From: Nocardioides flavescens
GTDB taxonomy: Bacteria > Actinomycetota > Actinomycetes > Propionibacteriales > Nocardioidaceae
Assembly: GCF_009823805.1 (NCBI RefSeq)
Contig: NZ_WUEK01000017.1
Coordinates: forward strand, 1-64,000
DNA length: 64,000 nucleotides
Direction: 5' to 3'
Shown: positions 17,188 through 27,290 of the stretch, piece after piece
How the letters are laid out: every line of letters begins with the position of its first letter
Numbering within the stretch: position 1 is the stretch's first letter
Notes under the pieces: generated by a model
Database searches by the model: none
Told to the model about the DNA's origin: nothing
Seen by the model: only the letters and a program-made list of their open reading frames with translations
Made by a program: the position numbers and the translations under genes

Positions 17188-17889
17188 ATGACGGTCGAGC
17201 TGGAGAGGCCCCTCGCGTCGCTCGAGGACGCGCCCGCGCTCCCGGCCACGTGGCTGCGCCGGATCGTGGTGCACCGCGAGGAGGTGCTGCTGGAGAACGG
17301 CGGCGCGCCGGCGGTGCCCGCCGTGCAGGCGAGCGTGGCGGCGGTCGTGCGCAACCCGTGGGTCGGCACCCCCGCCACCCGCGACCTGGCCCCCGAGGTC
17401 GAGGCGATGGCGCCGCGGCTGGCGGTCGAGCTCACCGACCGGCTGCTGCACGCCCTCGGTGGCGTCGACGCCGTCGAGGCGTTCGGCAAGGGGGCCGTCG
17501 TCGGCACCCGCGGCGAGATCGAGCACGGCGGGGCCCTGATCCACACGCCGTGGTTCGGCAACCTGGTCCGCGAGTTCCTCGGCGGCCAGTCGATCATCTG
17601 CTTCGCCGACGCCCGCGCCGACGCGGGGGAGTCGCTGGTCGTGCCGATGTGGCACAAGGTCGCCGCCGCGACCCGCAGCCACTACCAGACCGTCAGCGCC
17701 CGGGTGCCCGACGGCCCGCGTGCGGACGAGATCGTGGTCGTCGTCGCGGGCTCCACCGGCCCGCGCCCGCACGCCCGCATCGGCGACCGCAGCACCGACC
17801 CCACCGTGACCGCCGCGACCGCAGCGACCGCAGCCACCGCCGCGAGCGCGCGGCGTACGAGCACCGACCGAGAGGACCCTCGCCCGTGA
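17188..17889 (+). CDS. DUF1185 (AA_synth) family protein, copy 1
   Basis: The 233-residue protein belongs to the family named amino acid synthesis protein (DUF1185, PF06684). Conserved pieces are RIVVHREEVLLENGG, VVRNPWVGTPATRDL, EAFGKGAVVGTRGEIEHGGALIH and PMWHKVAAATRSHYQ. The family's reaction is not established; known structures resemble small YjgF/chorismate-mutase-like trimers. The C-terminus has an Ala/Thr-rich low-complexity tail (TAATAATAATAAS). It is the first gene of a six-gene operon, and its stop overlaps copy 2 by GTGA. Confidence 0.85.
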   Translation: MTVELERPLASLEDAPALPATWLRRIVVHREEVLLENGGAPAVPAVQASVAAVVRNPWVGTPATRDLAPEVEAMAPRLAVELTDRLLHALGGVDAVEAFGKGAVVGTRGEIEHGGALIHTPWFGNLVREFLGGQSIICFADARADAGESLVVPMWHKVAAATRSHYQTVSARVPDGPRADEIVVVVAGSTGPRPHARIGDRSTDPTVTAATAATAATAASARRTSTDREDPRP

Positions 17890-18437
17890 ACGTCCGCAAG
17901 ATCGTCACCGTCGTCGACGAGGTGCTCACCGAGGGCGGGCGCCCCGTGGAGCCCGCCGCTCGCGTCGCTGTCGTCGCCGCCGTCATCGAGAACCCCTGGT
18001 CCGGCCAGGGCTTCGTCGAGGACCTCGCTCCAGGCATCGACGCCCACGCCTCCGACCTCGGCGCCCTGCTCGCCCCGCGGGTGATGGAGGCCCTCGGTGC
18101 GGCCCCCGAGGCCTTCGGCAAGGCCGCGGTCGTCGGCCTCGACGGCGAGATCGAGCACGGCTCGGCGCTCATCCACACGCTGAAGTTCGGCGACCACTTC
18201 CGCACCGCGGCCTCGGCGACCACGCTGCTGCCCGCGGTCGAGAAGCGTGGCCCCGCCGGCGTGCTCTTCGACATCCCGCTCAAGCACGTCACCGACGCCA
18301 CGATCCGCTCGCACCACCAGTCCTTCGAGGTGCGCCTGCCCGACGCCCCCCACCCGGGCGAGATCGTGATCGCGCTGGCCGCCGCGGCCCAGGGTCGCCC
18401 CCAGCAGCGCCTGGCCGCCCTCTCGACGGAGCAGTGA
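17886..18437 (+). CDS. DUF1185 (AA_synth) family protein, copy 2
   Basis: The 183-residue paralogue of the preceding gene shares the blocks VIENPWSGQGFVEDL, EAFGKAAVVGLDGEIEHGSALIH and PLKHVTDATIRSHHQ, and lacks the low-complexity tail. Two adjacent, co-translated members suggest a hetero-oligomer or two related steps. The GTG start is inside the upstream stop codon. Its function is unknown beyond membership of the catabolic operon. Confidence 0.85.
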   Translation: MNVRKIVTVVDEVLTEGGRPVEPAARVAVVAAVIENPWSGQGFVEDLAPGIDAHASDLGALLAPRVMEALGAAPEAFGKAAVVGLDGEIEHGSALIHTLKFGDHFRTAASATTLLPAVEKRGPAGVLFDIPLKHVTDATIRSHHQSFEVRLPDAPHPGEIVIALAAAAQGRPQQRLAALSTEQ

Positions 18438-18444
18438 CCGGGTC

Positions 18445-19221
18445 GTGACCACGACGCTGGTGCTGCTGCACGGGGTGGGCCTCGACCACACCGTGTGGGA
18501 CGACGTGCGGCCGCTGCTCGAGCGCGCGCTGCCGGGCTGCGAGGTCCGCACGCCGGACCTGCCCGGTCACGGAGACGCCGCCCGGGTCGCCGACGACGTG
18601 ACGCTCGCCGGGCTCGCCGACGGGGTCGCGGCCGACGTGCCGCCCGGCTCCCACCTCGTCGGGTTCTCCCTCGGCGCGCTGGTCGCGCAGCACCTCGCGA
18701 TCCACCGCCCCGACCTGGTCGCCTCGCTCACCAGCGTCAGCTCGGTGTGCCGTCGTACGCCGACCGAGCGCGAGGCCGTGCTCGCCCGCCTCCACGTCGC
18801 CACCGACGACGTCGACGCGGCGGCGCAGGCCTCCATCCACCGGTGGTACGACGGCACGCAGGTCGCGCCCGGGGCCGTCGAGCGCACCCGCGCGGTGCTG
18901 GCCGCCAACGACCCGGCGCAGTTCCTGGCCTGCTACCGCGTGTTCGCCACCGGCGACGCGGAGGTCGCGGACGACCTGCACCGCATCGGCGTCCCGTCGC
19001 TGGCCGTCACCGGAGCCGACGACCCGGGCTCGACGCCGGAGATGACCCGCCGCCTGGCCGACGCCGTCCCCGGCTGCCGTGCCGAGGTCGTGCCGGGCGT
19101 GCGCCACATGCTGCCTGTCCAGTCACCCGAGGTCCTCGCGCGCCTGGTCGCCGACCTCGTCACTCGCACCCGGAGCCAGGCCCCCACCGAGCCCACCACC
19201 GCAGGAGGCGTCCATGCCTGA
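18445..19221 (+). CDS. Alpha/beta-hydrolase (3-oxoadipate enol-lactonase-like)
   Basis: The 258-residue protein has the alpha/beta-hydrolase fold with oxyanion region LLHGVGLDHTVWDD, nucleophile S75 in VGFSLGA, an acidic residue in TGADDPGS (D192 or D193) and H221 in GVRHML. The sequence is similar to enol-lactone hydrolases. In this operon it may hydrolyse an amide or lactone left after ring cleavage (inference). It overlaps the start of the aldehyde dehydrogenase by 8 bases. Confidence 0.82.
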   Translation: MTTTLVLLHGVGLDHTVWDDVRPLLERALPGCEVRTPDLPGHGDAARVADDVTLAGLADGVAADVPPGSHLVGFSLGALVAQHLAIHRPDLVASLTSVSSVCRRTPTEREAVLARLHVATDDVDAAAQASIHRWYDGTQVAPGAVERTRAVLAANDPAQFLACYRVFATGDAEVADDLHRIGVPSLAVTGADDPGSTPEMTRRLADAVPGCRAEVVPGVRHMLPVQSPEVLARLVADLVTRTRSQAPTEPTTAGGVHA

Positions 19222-20722
19222 GACCACGACAGCCACCGCGACCGCGCGCCGCCTGCACCACATCGGCGGCGAGCAGGTCGAGCCGTCCGGCGGCGACTTC
19301 TTCGAGAGCCACAACCCCGCGACCCGCGAGGTGCTCTACACCGCCGCCCGCGGCGACGCGAGCGACGTCGACCGTGCGGTGCGCGCCGCGCGCACGGCGT
19401 TCGAGGACCCGCGCTGGCGCGACCTGAGCCAGACCAGGCGCGGCCGGCTGCTGCGTCGCCTCGCCGACCTGATCGAGGAGAACGCCGAGGAGCTCGCCCG
19501 CACCGAGAGCCTCGACAACGGCAAGCTGCTGCGCGAGATGCGCGGCCAGCTCGCGACGCTGCCGGAGTACTACCACTACTACGCCGGCCTGGCCGACAAG
19601 ATCCAGGGCGACGTCATCCCGACCTCGGACCGCTCGGTGCTCAACTACACGGTGCGCGAGCCGCTGGGCGTGGTCGGCGCGATCACGCCCTGGAACTCCC
19701 CGCTCACGCTCACCACCAGCAAGCTCGCCCCGGCGCTCTGCTCGGGCAACACGATGGTCATCAAGCCGTCGGAGTACACCTCCGCCTCGGTGCTCCGCCT
19801 CGCCGAGCTCGTCGAGGAGGCGGGCTTCCCGCCGGGCTGCGTCAACGTCGTCACCGGCTTCGGCGCCGAGGCCGGCCAGGCCCTGGTCGACCACCCCGGC
19901 ATCGCGAAGGTCTCGTTCACGGGCAGCACCCAGACCGGCTCGCGGATCGCCGCGAACGTCGCGGGGCGCTTCCTCGGCTCGACGCTCGAGCTGGGCGGCA
20001 AGTCGCCCAACATCGTCTTCGGGGACGCTGACGTCGCCAACGCTGCGATGGGCGTCATCGCGGGCGTCTTCGCCGCCGCCGGGCAGACCTGCATCGCCGG
20101 CAGCCGGGTCTTCGCGCACCGCAGCGTCTACGACGAGCTGCTCGAGCGGGTCGCCGAGCGCGCCGGCACGATCCGCATCGGCGACCCGCTTCGCGACGAC
20201 ACCGAGCTCGGCCCCTTGGCCTTCGCCGACCAGCGCGACAAGGTCGCGGGCTACGTCGACCTCGGCCGCAGCGAGGGCGCGCGCGTCCTCACCGGCGGCG
20301 AGGCGACCGACGGCGACGGCCTCGGCGGCTTCTTCTACCGTCCGACCGTGCTGGTCGACGTGCACAACGACATGCGCGTGGTGCGCGAGGAGATCTTCGG
20401 CCCGGTCGTGGCGGTCATGCCGTTCGAGACCGAGGACGAGGTCGTGGCGCTGGCCAACGACACGGAGTACGGCCTGGCCGCCGGCGTCTGGACCAACGAC
20501 CTCGGCCGCGCGCACCGGATGGCCTCGCGGCTGCAGGCCGGCACCATCTGGGTCAACACCTACCGCGCGATGTCGCCGATGTCGCCGCGCCAGGGCTACA
20601 AGTCCAGCGGCGTCGGCGTCGAGCACGGCCAGGAGACCATCAAGGAGTACACCCAGCTCAAGAGCGTGTGGATCAACACCAGCTCCGCGCCGCTGGGCGA
20701 CCCGTTCGTGATGAGGAGCTGA
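19214..20722 (+). CDS. Aldehyde dehydrogenase
   Basis: The 502-residue NAD(P)-dependent aldehyde dehydrogenase contains N161 (TPWNSPLTL), E259 (LELGGKSPN) and the nucleophile C293 (AGQTCIAGSR). GCAGGAGG provides the ribosome binding site for the ATG at 19214. It is of the broad ALDH type found in catabolic operons (betaine aldehyde / hydroxymuconic semialdehyde group). Its position between the hydrolase and the monooxygenase suggests oxidation of an aldehyde made by ring opening. Confidence 0.9.
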   Translation: MPETTTATATARRLHHIGGEQVEPSGGDFFESHNPATREVLYTAARGDASDVDRAVRAARTAFEDPRWRDLSQTRRGRLLRRLADLIEENAEELARTESLDNGKLLREMRGQLATLPEYYHYYAGLADKIQGDVIPTSDRSVLNYTVREPLGVVGAITPWNSPLTLTTSKLAPALCSGNTMVIKPSEYTSASVLRLAELVEEAGFPPGCVNVVTGFGAEAGQALVDHPGIAKVSFTGSTQTGSRIAANVAGRFLGSTLELGGKSPNIVFGDADVANAAMGVIAGVFAAAGQTCIAGSRVFAHRSVYDELLERVAERAGTIRIGDPLRDDTELGPLAFADQRDKVAGYVDLGRSEGARVLTGGEATDGDGLGGFFYRPTVLVDVHNDMRVVREEIFGPVVAVMPFETEDEVVALANDTEYGLAAGVWTNDLGRAHRMASRLQAGTIWVNTYRAMSPMSPRQGYKSSGVGVEHGQETIKEYTQLKSVWINTSSAPLGDPFVMRS

Positions 20723-20724
20723 GC

Positions 20725-20928
20725 GTGCCCCTCGTCGACGTCACCCTCACCGAGGGCCGCAGCCCCGAGCAGGTCCGCGCGCTCATCTCCGCCGTCCACG
20801 ATGCCGTCGTCACCACCGCCGGCGCCCGCCCCGAGCACGTCCGCGTCATCGTGCGCGAGGTGCCCCGCACCCACTACGCCAGCGGCGACGTCACCGTCGC
20901 CGAGCTGTTCTCGAAGGAGCAACCGTGA
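20725..20928 (+). CDS. 4-oxalocrotonate tautomerase family protein
   Basis: This 67-residue product begins V-P-L-V-D-V, so removal of the initiator leaves the N-terminal proline that serves as catalytic base in 4-OT enzymes. ARPEHVRVIVREV follows the usual 4-OT pattern. Such enzymes isomerise unsaturated keto or enol acids. The GTG start follows the upstream stop by two bases, and its stop overlaps the next gene by GTGA. Confidence 0.85.
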   Translation: MPLVDVTLTEGRSPEQVRALISAVHDAVVTTAGARPEHVRVIVREVPRTHYASGDVTVAELFSKEQP

Positions 20929-21971
20929 AGTTCTCGCTGTTCGTGCACATGGAGCGCTGGGACGAGGAGGTGTCGCACCGCGAGCTGTTCGAGAACCTCA
21001 CCGAGCTCACGCTGCTCGCCGAGTCGGGCGGCTTCAGCACCGTCTGGGTGGGTGAGCACCACTCGATGGAGTACACGATCTCGCCCAACCCGATGCCGAT
21101 CCTGGCCTACCTCGCCGCGCGTACGACGACCATCCGGCTCGGCGCCGGCACCATCATCGCGCCGTTCTGGAACCCCATCCGCGCGGCCGGCGAGTGCGCC
21201 CTGCTCGACGTCATCAGCAACGGCCGCATGGAGGTCGGGCTGGCGCGCGGCGCCTACCAGTTCGAGTTCGACCGGATGGCCGGCGGCCTGCCCGCGACCG
21301 ACGGCGGCAAGCACCTGCGCGAGCTGGTGCCGGCGGTGCGCGCGCTGTGGCAGGGCGACTACGCCCACGACGGCGAGATCTGGCAGTTCCCGACCTCCAC
21401 GTCGGTGCCGAAGCCGGTGCAGCAGCCGACCCCGCCGATGTGGATCGCCGCGCGCGACCCCGCGTCGCACGACTTCGCCGTCGAGCAGGGCTGCAACGTC
21501 ATGGTGACGCCGCTGATGAAGGGCGACGAGGAGGTCGAGGACCTGGTCGGGAAGTTCGAGACCGCGATCGCCGCGCACCCCGAGGTCGAGCAGCGCCCCC
21601 AGCTCATGGTGCTGCGCCACACCCACGTGCACGCCGAGTCCGACCCCGAGGGCTGGCGCCCGGCGGCCGAGGCGGTCAACCGCTTCTACCGCACCTTCGA
21701 CGCGTGGTTCGCCAACTTGACGACGCCGGTCGACGGCTTCCTCGAGCCGAGCCCGGAGTCGAAGTTCGCCGAGCGGCCGGAGTTCTCGCCCGAGTCGCTG
21801 CACCGCACCGCGATGATCGGCACGCCCGACGAGGTCATCACCCGCATCAAGCACTACGAGTCGCTGGGCGTCGACGAGTTCAGCTTCTGGATCGACAACG
21901 GCCTCAGCCACGAGGAGAAGCGGGCCTCGCTGCAGCTGTTCGTCGACCACGTGGTGCCGGCGTTCTCCTGA
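20925..21971 (+). CDS. LLM-class flavin-dependent monooxygenase
   Basis: The 348-residue protein matches the bacterial-luciferase-like family: MKFSLFVHMERWDEEV, ESGGFSTVWVGEHHSMEY, RLGAGTIIAPFWNPIRAAGECALLD (split over helix and strand), VGLARGAYQFEFDRM and GTPDEVITRIKHYESLGVDEF. Such enzymes use reduced FMN supplied by a separate reductase, here probably the gene at 14253-14771. It is the last gene of the operon and the best candidate for the ring-opening or C-N-cleaving step. Confidence 0.9.
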   Translation: MKFSLFVHMERWDEEVSHRELFENLTELTLLAESGGFSTVWVGEHHSMEYTISPNPMPILAYLAARTTTIRLGAGTIIAPFWNPIRAAGECALLDVISNGRMEVGLARGAYQFEFDRMAGGLPATDGGKHLRELVPAVRALWQGDYAHDGEIWQFPTSTSVPKPVQQPTPPMWIAARDPASHDFAVEQGCNVMVTPLMKGDEEVEDLVGKFETAIAAHPEVEQRPQLMVLRHTHVHAESDPEGWRPAAEAVNRFYRTFDAWFANLTTPVDGFLEPSPESKFAERPEFSPESLHRTAMIGTPDEVITRIKHYESLGVDEFSFWIDNGLSHEEKRASLQLFVDHVVPAFS

Positions 21972-21996
21972 CGCCCTCCTGGGCGATCTGCTGACG

Positions 21997-22437
21997 CTAG
22001 TCGGAGGAGATCCTCAGCTCGGCGGTGATCCGGGTGCCGGCCACGAGGTCGGCCTCCCACCGCTCGCACACGGTGTCGACGATCTGCAGGCCGCGCCCGC
22101 GCAGCGACTCGGAGTCGAACGCTCCGGGTCGCAGCGCGGCGCCGCTGCCGCCGTCGACCACGCTGAGGCGCAGGACCGGTCCCAGCACGCACCAGCCGAC
22201 CTCGAAGAGCCCGCCGGCGCGGGGCCCGGTCGGCACCGTGGCGAGGGGGGCGCCGTGCTCGACGGCGTTGGCCATCAGCTCGCCGAGCACGATCTCCGCG
22301 TCGACGAGGGCGTCGCGGTCGACGCCGAACTCCAGCAGCTCGTCGACCATGCTGCGCCGGGCCGAGACGAGCGACTCCGCCGCGTGCGGCAGGACGAACG
22401 TCGTGCACGGCTCGGCGCCGGTGTGGAGCAGGACCAC
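21997..22437 (-). CDS. Anti-sigma-factor-type ATP-binding protein (HATPase_c_2)
   Basis: The 146-residue protein has the GHKL fold of RsbW/SpoIIAB-type kinases: N-box ELMANAVEHG (E53, N57), G1 box VVDGGSG (D95) and G2 box GRGLQIVD (114-121). Such proteins bind a sigma factor or phosphorylate an antagonist, but neither is present nearby. It lies 9 bases after the binding-protein gene on the same strand, an unusual pairing. Confidence 0.85.
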   Translation of the reverse strand: MVLLHTGAEPCTTFVLPHAAESLVSARRSMVDELLEFGVDRDALVDAEIVLGELMANAVEHGAPLATVPTGPRAGGLFEVGWCVLGPVLRLSVVDGGSGAALRPGAFDSESLRGRGLQIVDTVCERWEADLVAGTRITAELRISSD

Positions 22438-22446
22438 GACGGCTCC

Positions 22447-23166
22447 TCAGCCGGCCGGGGGCGCGACGGTGGCGGCGACTCCGCTCTCGGAGAGTGCCCG
22501 GGCGATCGAGCCGTCGGCCTTGAGCCGCTCGACCTCGGCCGCGACGACGGCGACCGTCTCGGGGTCGGCGTCGCGGGGGAGGGCGACGGCCTGCTGGATC
22601 TGCTGGAACGCCGGCTCGAGCACACGCAGCCCGTGCTCGGTGGCGTAGGACTCCATCGGCTGCCTCACCCCGGCGCACACCTCGAGCCCCTGGGTCTCGT
22701 AGACCTCGGTGGCGACGTCGCCGCGCACGAGCTCGGCGCGCTGCACGGTGCGGGTGAGGTAGAGGTCGTAGGCCGACCCCTCCTTGACCGCGATCCGCAC
22801 CCCCTCGCGGTCGACCTCGTCGGCGCTCGTGAGCGGGGAGTCGGCGGCGACGACGTGCACGCCCTCGATCACGACGTACGCCGCGGTGAAGGCGACCTCG
22901 GCCTCGCGGGCGGGCTCGCGGGCCAGGAAGGCGACGTCGACCTCGCCGTCGACGAGCGCCGCCAGCGAGTGGCGGGCGCCCTCGACGGTGACCAGCGACA
23001 GGGGCACGCCCAGCCGCTCGGCGAGGTGCTCGGCGATCGCGACGGTCACGCCTCGAGGCGCCTCCGGCGTCCCCTGCGCGAGCACGGGGTTGCCGAGGTT
23101 GATGACGGCGCGCAGCGTGCCGGTCGGGGCGAGAGCGGGGGCGAGGTCCGGGCTCAGCGAGTCCAC
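22447..23166 (-). CDS. Solute-binding protein family 3-like domain, no signal peptide
   Basis: The 239-residue protein has the family-3 periplasmic-binding fold: GTLRAVINLGNPVLAQG, RGVTVAIAEHLAERLGVPLSLV, LVDGEVDVAFLAREP and VRIAVKEGSAYDLYLTR. It begins MDSLSPDLAPALAPTG without a hydrophobic leader or lipobox, so it is probably cytoplasmic and acts as a ligand sensor rather than a transport component. The GTG start lies 7 bases after TACCCT. It is followed by the anti-sigma-type ATPase gene. Confidence 0.75.
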   Translation of the reverse strand: MDSLSPDLAPALAPTGTLRAVINLGNPVLAQGTPEAPRGVTVAIAEHLAERLGVPLSLVTVEGARHSLAALVDGEVDVAFLAREPAREAEVAFTAAYVVIEGVHVVAADSPLTSADEVDREGVRIAVKEGSAYDLYLTRTVQRAELVRGDVATEVYETQGLEVCAGVRQPMESYATEHGLRVLEPAFQQIQQAVALPRDADPETVAVVAAEVERLKADGSIARALSESGVAATVAPPAG

Positions 23167-23173
23167 GCCCCCG

Positions 23174-23179
23174 AGGGTA
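23174..23179 (-). promoter_or_regulatory. -10 box of leaderless binding-protein promoter
   Basis: TACCCT on the minus strand is 7 bases before the GTG at 23166, which confirms the short N-terminus without a signal sequence. Confidence 0.6.
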
Positions 23180-23188
23180 TCGGCGTGC

Positions 23189-23828
23189 CTAGGCCTCCGC
23201 GAGCGACACGGCCGCCCGGGCCAGCGCGGTGATCCCGTCCCAGTCCTGCTGCTCGACCAGGGCGGGCGGGGTCAGCCAGGTGCCGCCGACGCAGCCGACG
23301 TTGGGCAGCGCGAGGTACGTCGGCGCGTTGGCCGGCGTGACGCCGCCGGTGGGGCAGAAGCGCGCCTCGGGCACCGGCGAGGCGATGGCCTTCAGGTACG
23401 GCGCACCGCCCGAGACCTCGGCCGGGAAGAACTTCATCTCGGTGATGCCGGCCTCGAGGCAGATGAGCACCTCCGAGACCGTGGCGGTGCCGGGCAGGAA
23501 CGGCAGCCCGGTGTCGGCCATCCCGGCGAGCAGCGACGGCGTCGCGCCGGGGGAGACCAGGAACCGCGCGCCGGCGTCGAGCGCCTGCTTGGCGTGTCCG
23601 GGCGTGAGCACGGTGCCGGCGCCGAGCAGGATCTCGGGCACCTCGTCGGCGATGGCGCGCATCGCGTCGAGCGCGACCGGGGTGCGCAGGGTCAGCTCGA
23701 TGGCCGGCAGGCCCCCGGCGACGAGCGCGCGGGCGATCTGCACGGCGTCCTCGACGCGGTGGGCGACGACGACCGGCATGACCGGGACCACGCTGAGGAC
23801 CGAGGCGGGGACTGAGGGCGCAGCGGAC

Positions 23829-23845
<17 letters not shown>
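23189..23845 (-). CDS. eda: KDPG aldolase (2-dehydro-3-deoxyphosphogluconate aldolase)
   Basis: The 218-residue class I aldolase splits KDPG to pyruvate and glyceraldehyde 3-phosphate in the Entner-Doudoroff pathway. The catalytic glutamate lies in AIELTLRTP, the phosphate region in LGAGTVLTP, and the Schiff-base lysine in EMKFFPAEVSGG; CPTGGVTPAN completes the site. Its start overlaps the end of edd by 17 bases. It is the third gene of the zwf-edd-eda operon. Confidence 0.94.
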
Positions 23846-25708
<1,863 letters not shown>

Positions 25709-25712
<4 letters not shown>

Positions 25713-27202
25713 CGGTCGGTCTCCTGCCAGGTCCGGCCGTCGCGCTCGAGGAGCGCCTCGGCGGCTGCCGGCCCGCTGCTGCCGGCCGGGTACTCGTCGG
25801 GACGCTCGTCGAGGCTCGACCAGCGCTGCAGCACGGGCTCCACCCACGCCCACGCGGCCTCGACCTCGTCGCGGCGCATGAACAGCGTGGGGTTGCCCTT
25901 GAGGACGTCGAGCAGGAGCCGCTCGTAGGCCTCCGGGGAGACCGCGTCGAACGCGGTCGCGTAGCTGAGGTCGAGGGTCGCCGGGCGCAGGCGGATGCCG
26001 CCGGGGCCGGGCTCCTTGACCGTCATGTGCAGGTGCATGCCCTCGTCGGGCTGGACCCGGATGTGCAGGCGGTTGGGCTCGGTGGCGCCTTCGCTGCCGG
26101 GGAACATCGCGTGCGGCGGCGCCTTGAACACGACGACGATCTCGGAGGTGCGGCGGTCCATCCGCTTGCCGGTGCGCAGGTAGAACGGCACGCCGGCCCA
26201 GCGCCAGTTCTGCACCTCGGCGCGCAGCGCGACGAAGGTCTCGGTCTGGCTCGGGCGGCCCAGCTCGTCGGCGTACGCCGGCACCTCGGCGCCGTCCACC
26301 ACGCCCGCGGCGTACGACCCGCGCACGGTGTCGCGGTCGACGTCCTCGGGGCTCATCGGCTTGAGCGCCTGGAGGACCTTGAGCTTCTCGTCGCGGACGG
26401 TCTCGCGCCCGACGTAGGTCGGGGGCTCCATGGCGACGAGGCAGAGCAGCTGCAGCAGGTGGTTCTGCACCATGTCGCGCAGCGCGCCGGAGGTGTCGTA
26501 GTAGCCGCTGCGCTCGCCGACGCCCAGGGTCTCGGCGGCGGTGATCTGCACGTGGTCGATCCACCGGGAGTTCCACAGCGGCTCGAGGAAGGTGTTTGCG
26601 AAGCGCGTGACCAGGAGGTTCTGGACGCTCTCCTTGCCGAGGTAGTGGTCGATGCGGAAGATCTGCGGCTCGTCGAAGACCTGGCCGACGGCGTCGTTGA
26701 TGCGGCGCGCGGAGGCGAGGTCGGTGCCGAGCGGCTTCTCGAGCACGACACGCGAGGTGGGCTCCACGACGCCGATGTCGTCGAGGCGCTGGCAGATCGG
26801 CCCGAAGAGCCGCGGCGCGACGGCGAGGTAGAAGACGCGGACGACGTCGTCGGACTCGGCCTGCTTGAGCACGCCGTGCAGCTCGTCCCACCCCTCGGGG
26901 GAGTCGGCGTCGACGACGACGTGGCGCACGCGGTCGAGGAGGCGCTCGATGACGGTCTCGTCGAGCTCGTGGGCCGGCACGTGGGTGTGGACGGCCTCGC
27001 GGACCATCGCGCGGTAGCCCGCGTCGTCGAGGTCGTGGCGCGATCCACCGATCACGCGGGTGCCCGGCGCGAGGTTGCCCCGGCGCTCGGACTGGTAGAG
27101 GGCGGGCAGGAGCTTGCGCAGCGCGAGGTCTCCGGTGCCGCCCACGACGGTCAGGTCGCACACGGAGGAAGCGGTGGCGAGCTCACTGGTCGGCAACGTC
27201 AT
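25709..27202 (-). CDS. zwf: Glucose-6-phosphate 1-dehydrogenase
   Basis: The 497-residue enzyme oxidises glucose 6-phosphate to 6-phosphogluconolactone. The N-terminal nucleotide-binding segment reads GGTGDLALRKLLPALY, and the active-site signature RIDHYLGKESVQN carries the substrate histidine and lysine. The ending WSSLDERPDEYPAGSSGPAAA is typical. The gene starts the zwf-edd-eda operon with a TACCGT box 7 bases before the ATG. Here it feeds the Entner-Doudoroff route rather than only the pentose phosphate route. Confidence 0.96.
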
Positions 27203-27209
27203 AGGTGCA

Positions 27210-27215
27210 ACGGTA
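27210..27215 (-). promoter_or_regulatory. -10 box of leaderless zwf-edd-eda promoter
   Basis: TACCGT on the minus strand is 7 bases before the zwf ATG at 27202. Confidence 0.6.
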
Positions 27216-27222
27216 GGGACTC

Positions 27223-27249
27223 AAGTGGGTATGCGCCAAGCACCACTTA
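27223..27249. promoter_or_regulatory. Candidate ROK-regulator operator
   Basis: AAGTGG and CCACTT form a perfect 6-base inverted repeat with a 14-base spacer in the divergent region between zwf and the ROK regulator. It is a reasonable operator for the neighbouring regulator, but there is no second copy in the window. Confidence 0.4.
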
Positions 27250-27277
27250 GGTATTTCCTGAACTTAACTTGCCGTTC

Positions 27278-27283
27278 TACCAT
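27278..27283 (+). promoter_or_regulatory. -10 box of leaderless ROK regulator promoter
   Basis: TACCAT is 7 bases before the GTG at 27291 and fixes the start of the ROK gene within a longer open frame. Confidence 0.6.
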
Positions 27284-27290
27284 CGATCAC

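Noticed and set aside
22447..23166. ABC transporter binding component
   Set aside because: No signal peptide or lipobox and no permease or ATPase genes nearby, so a transport role is not supported.
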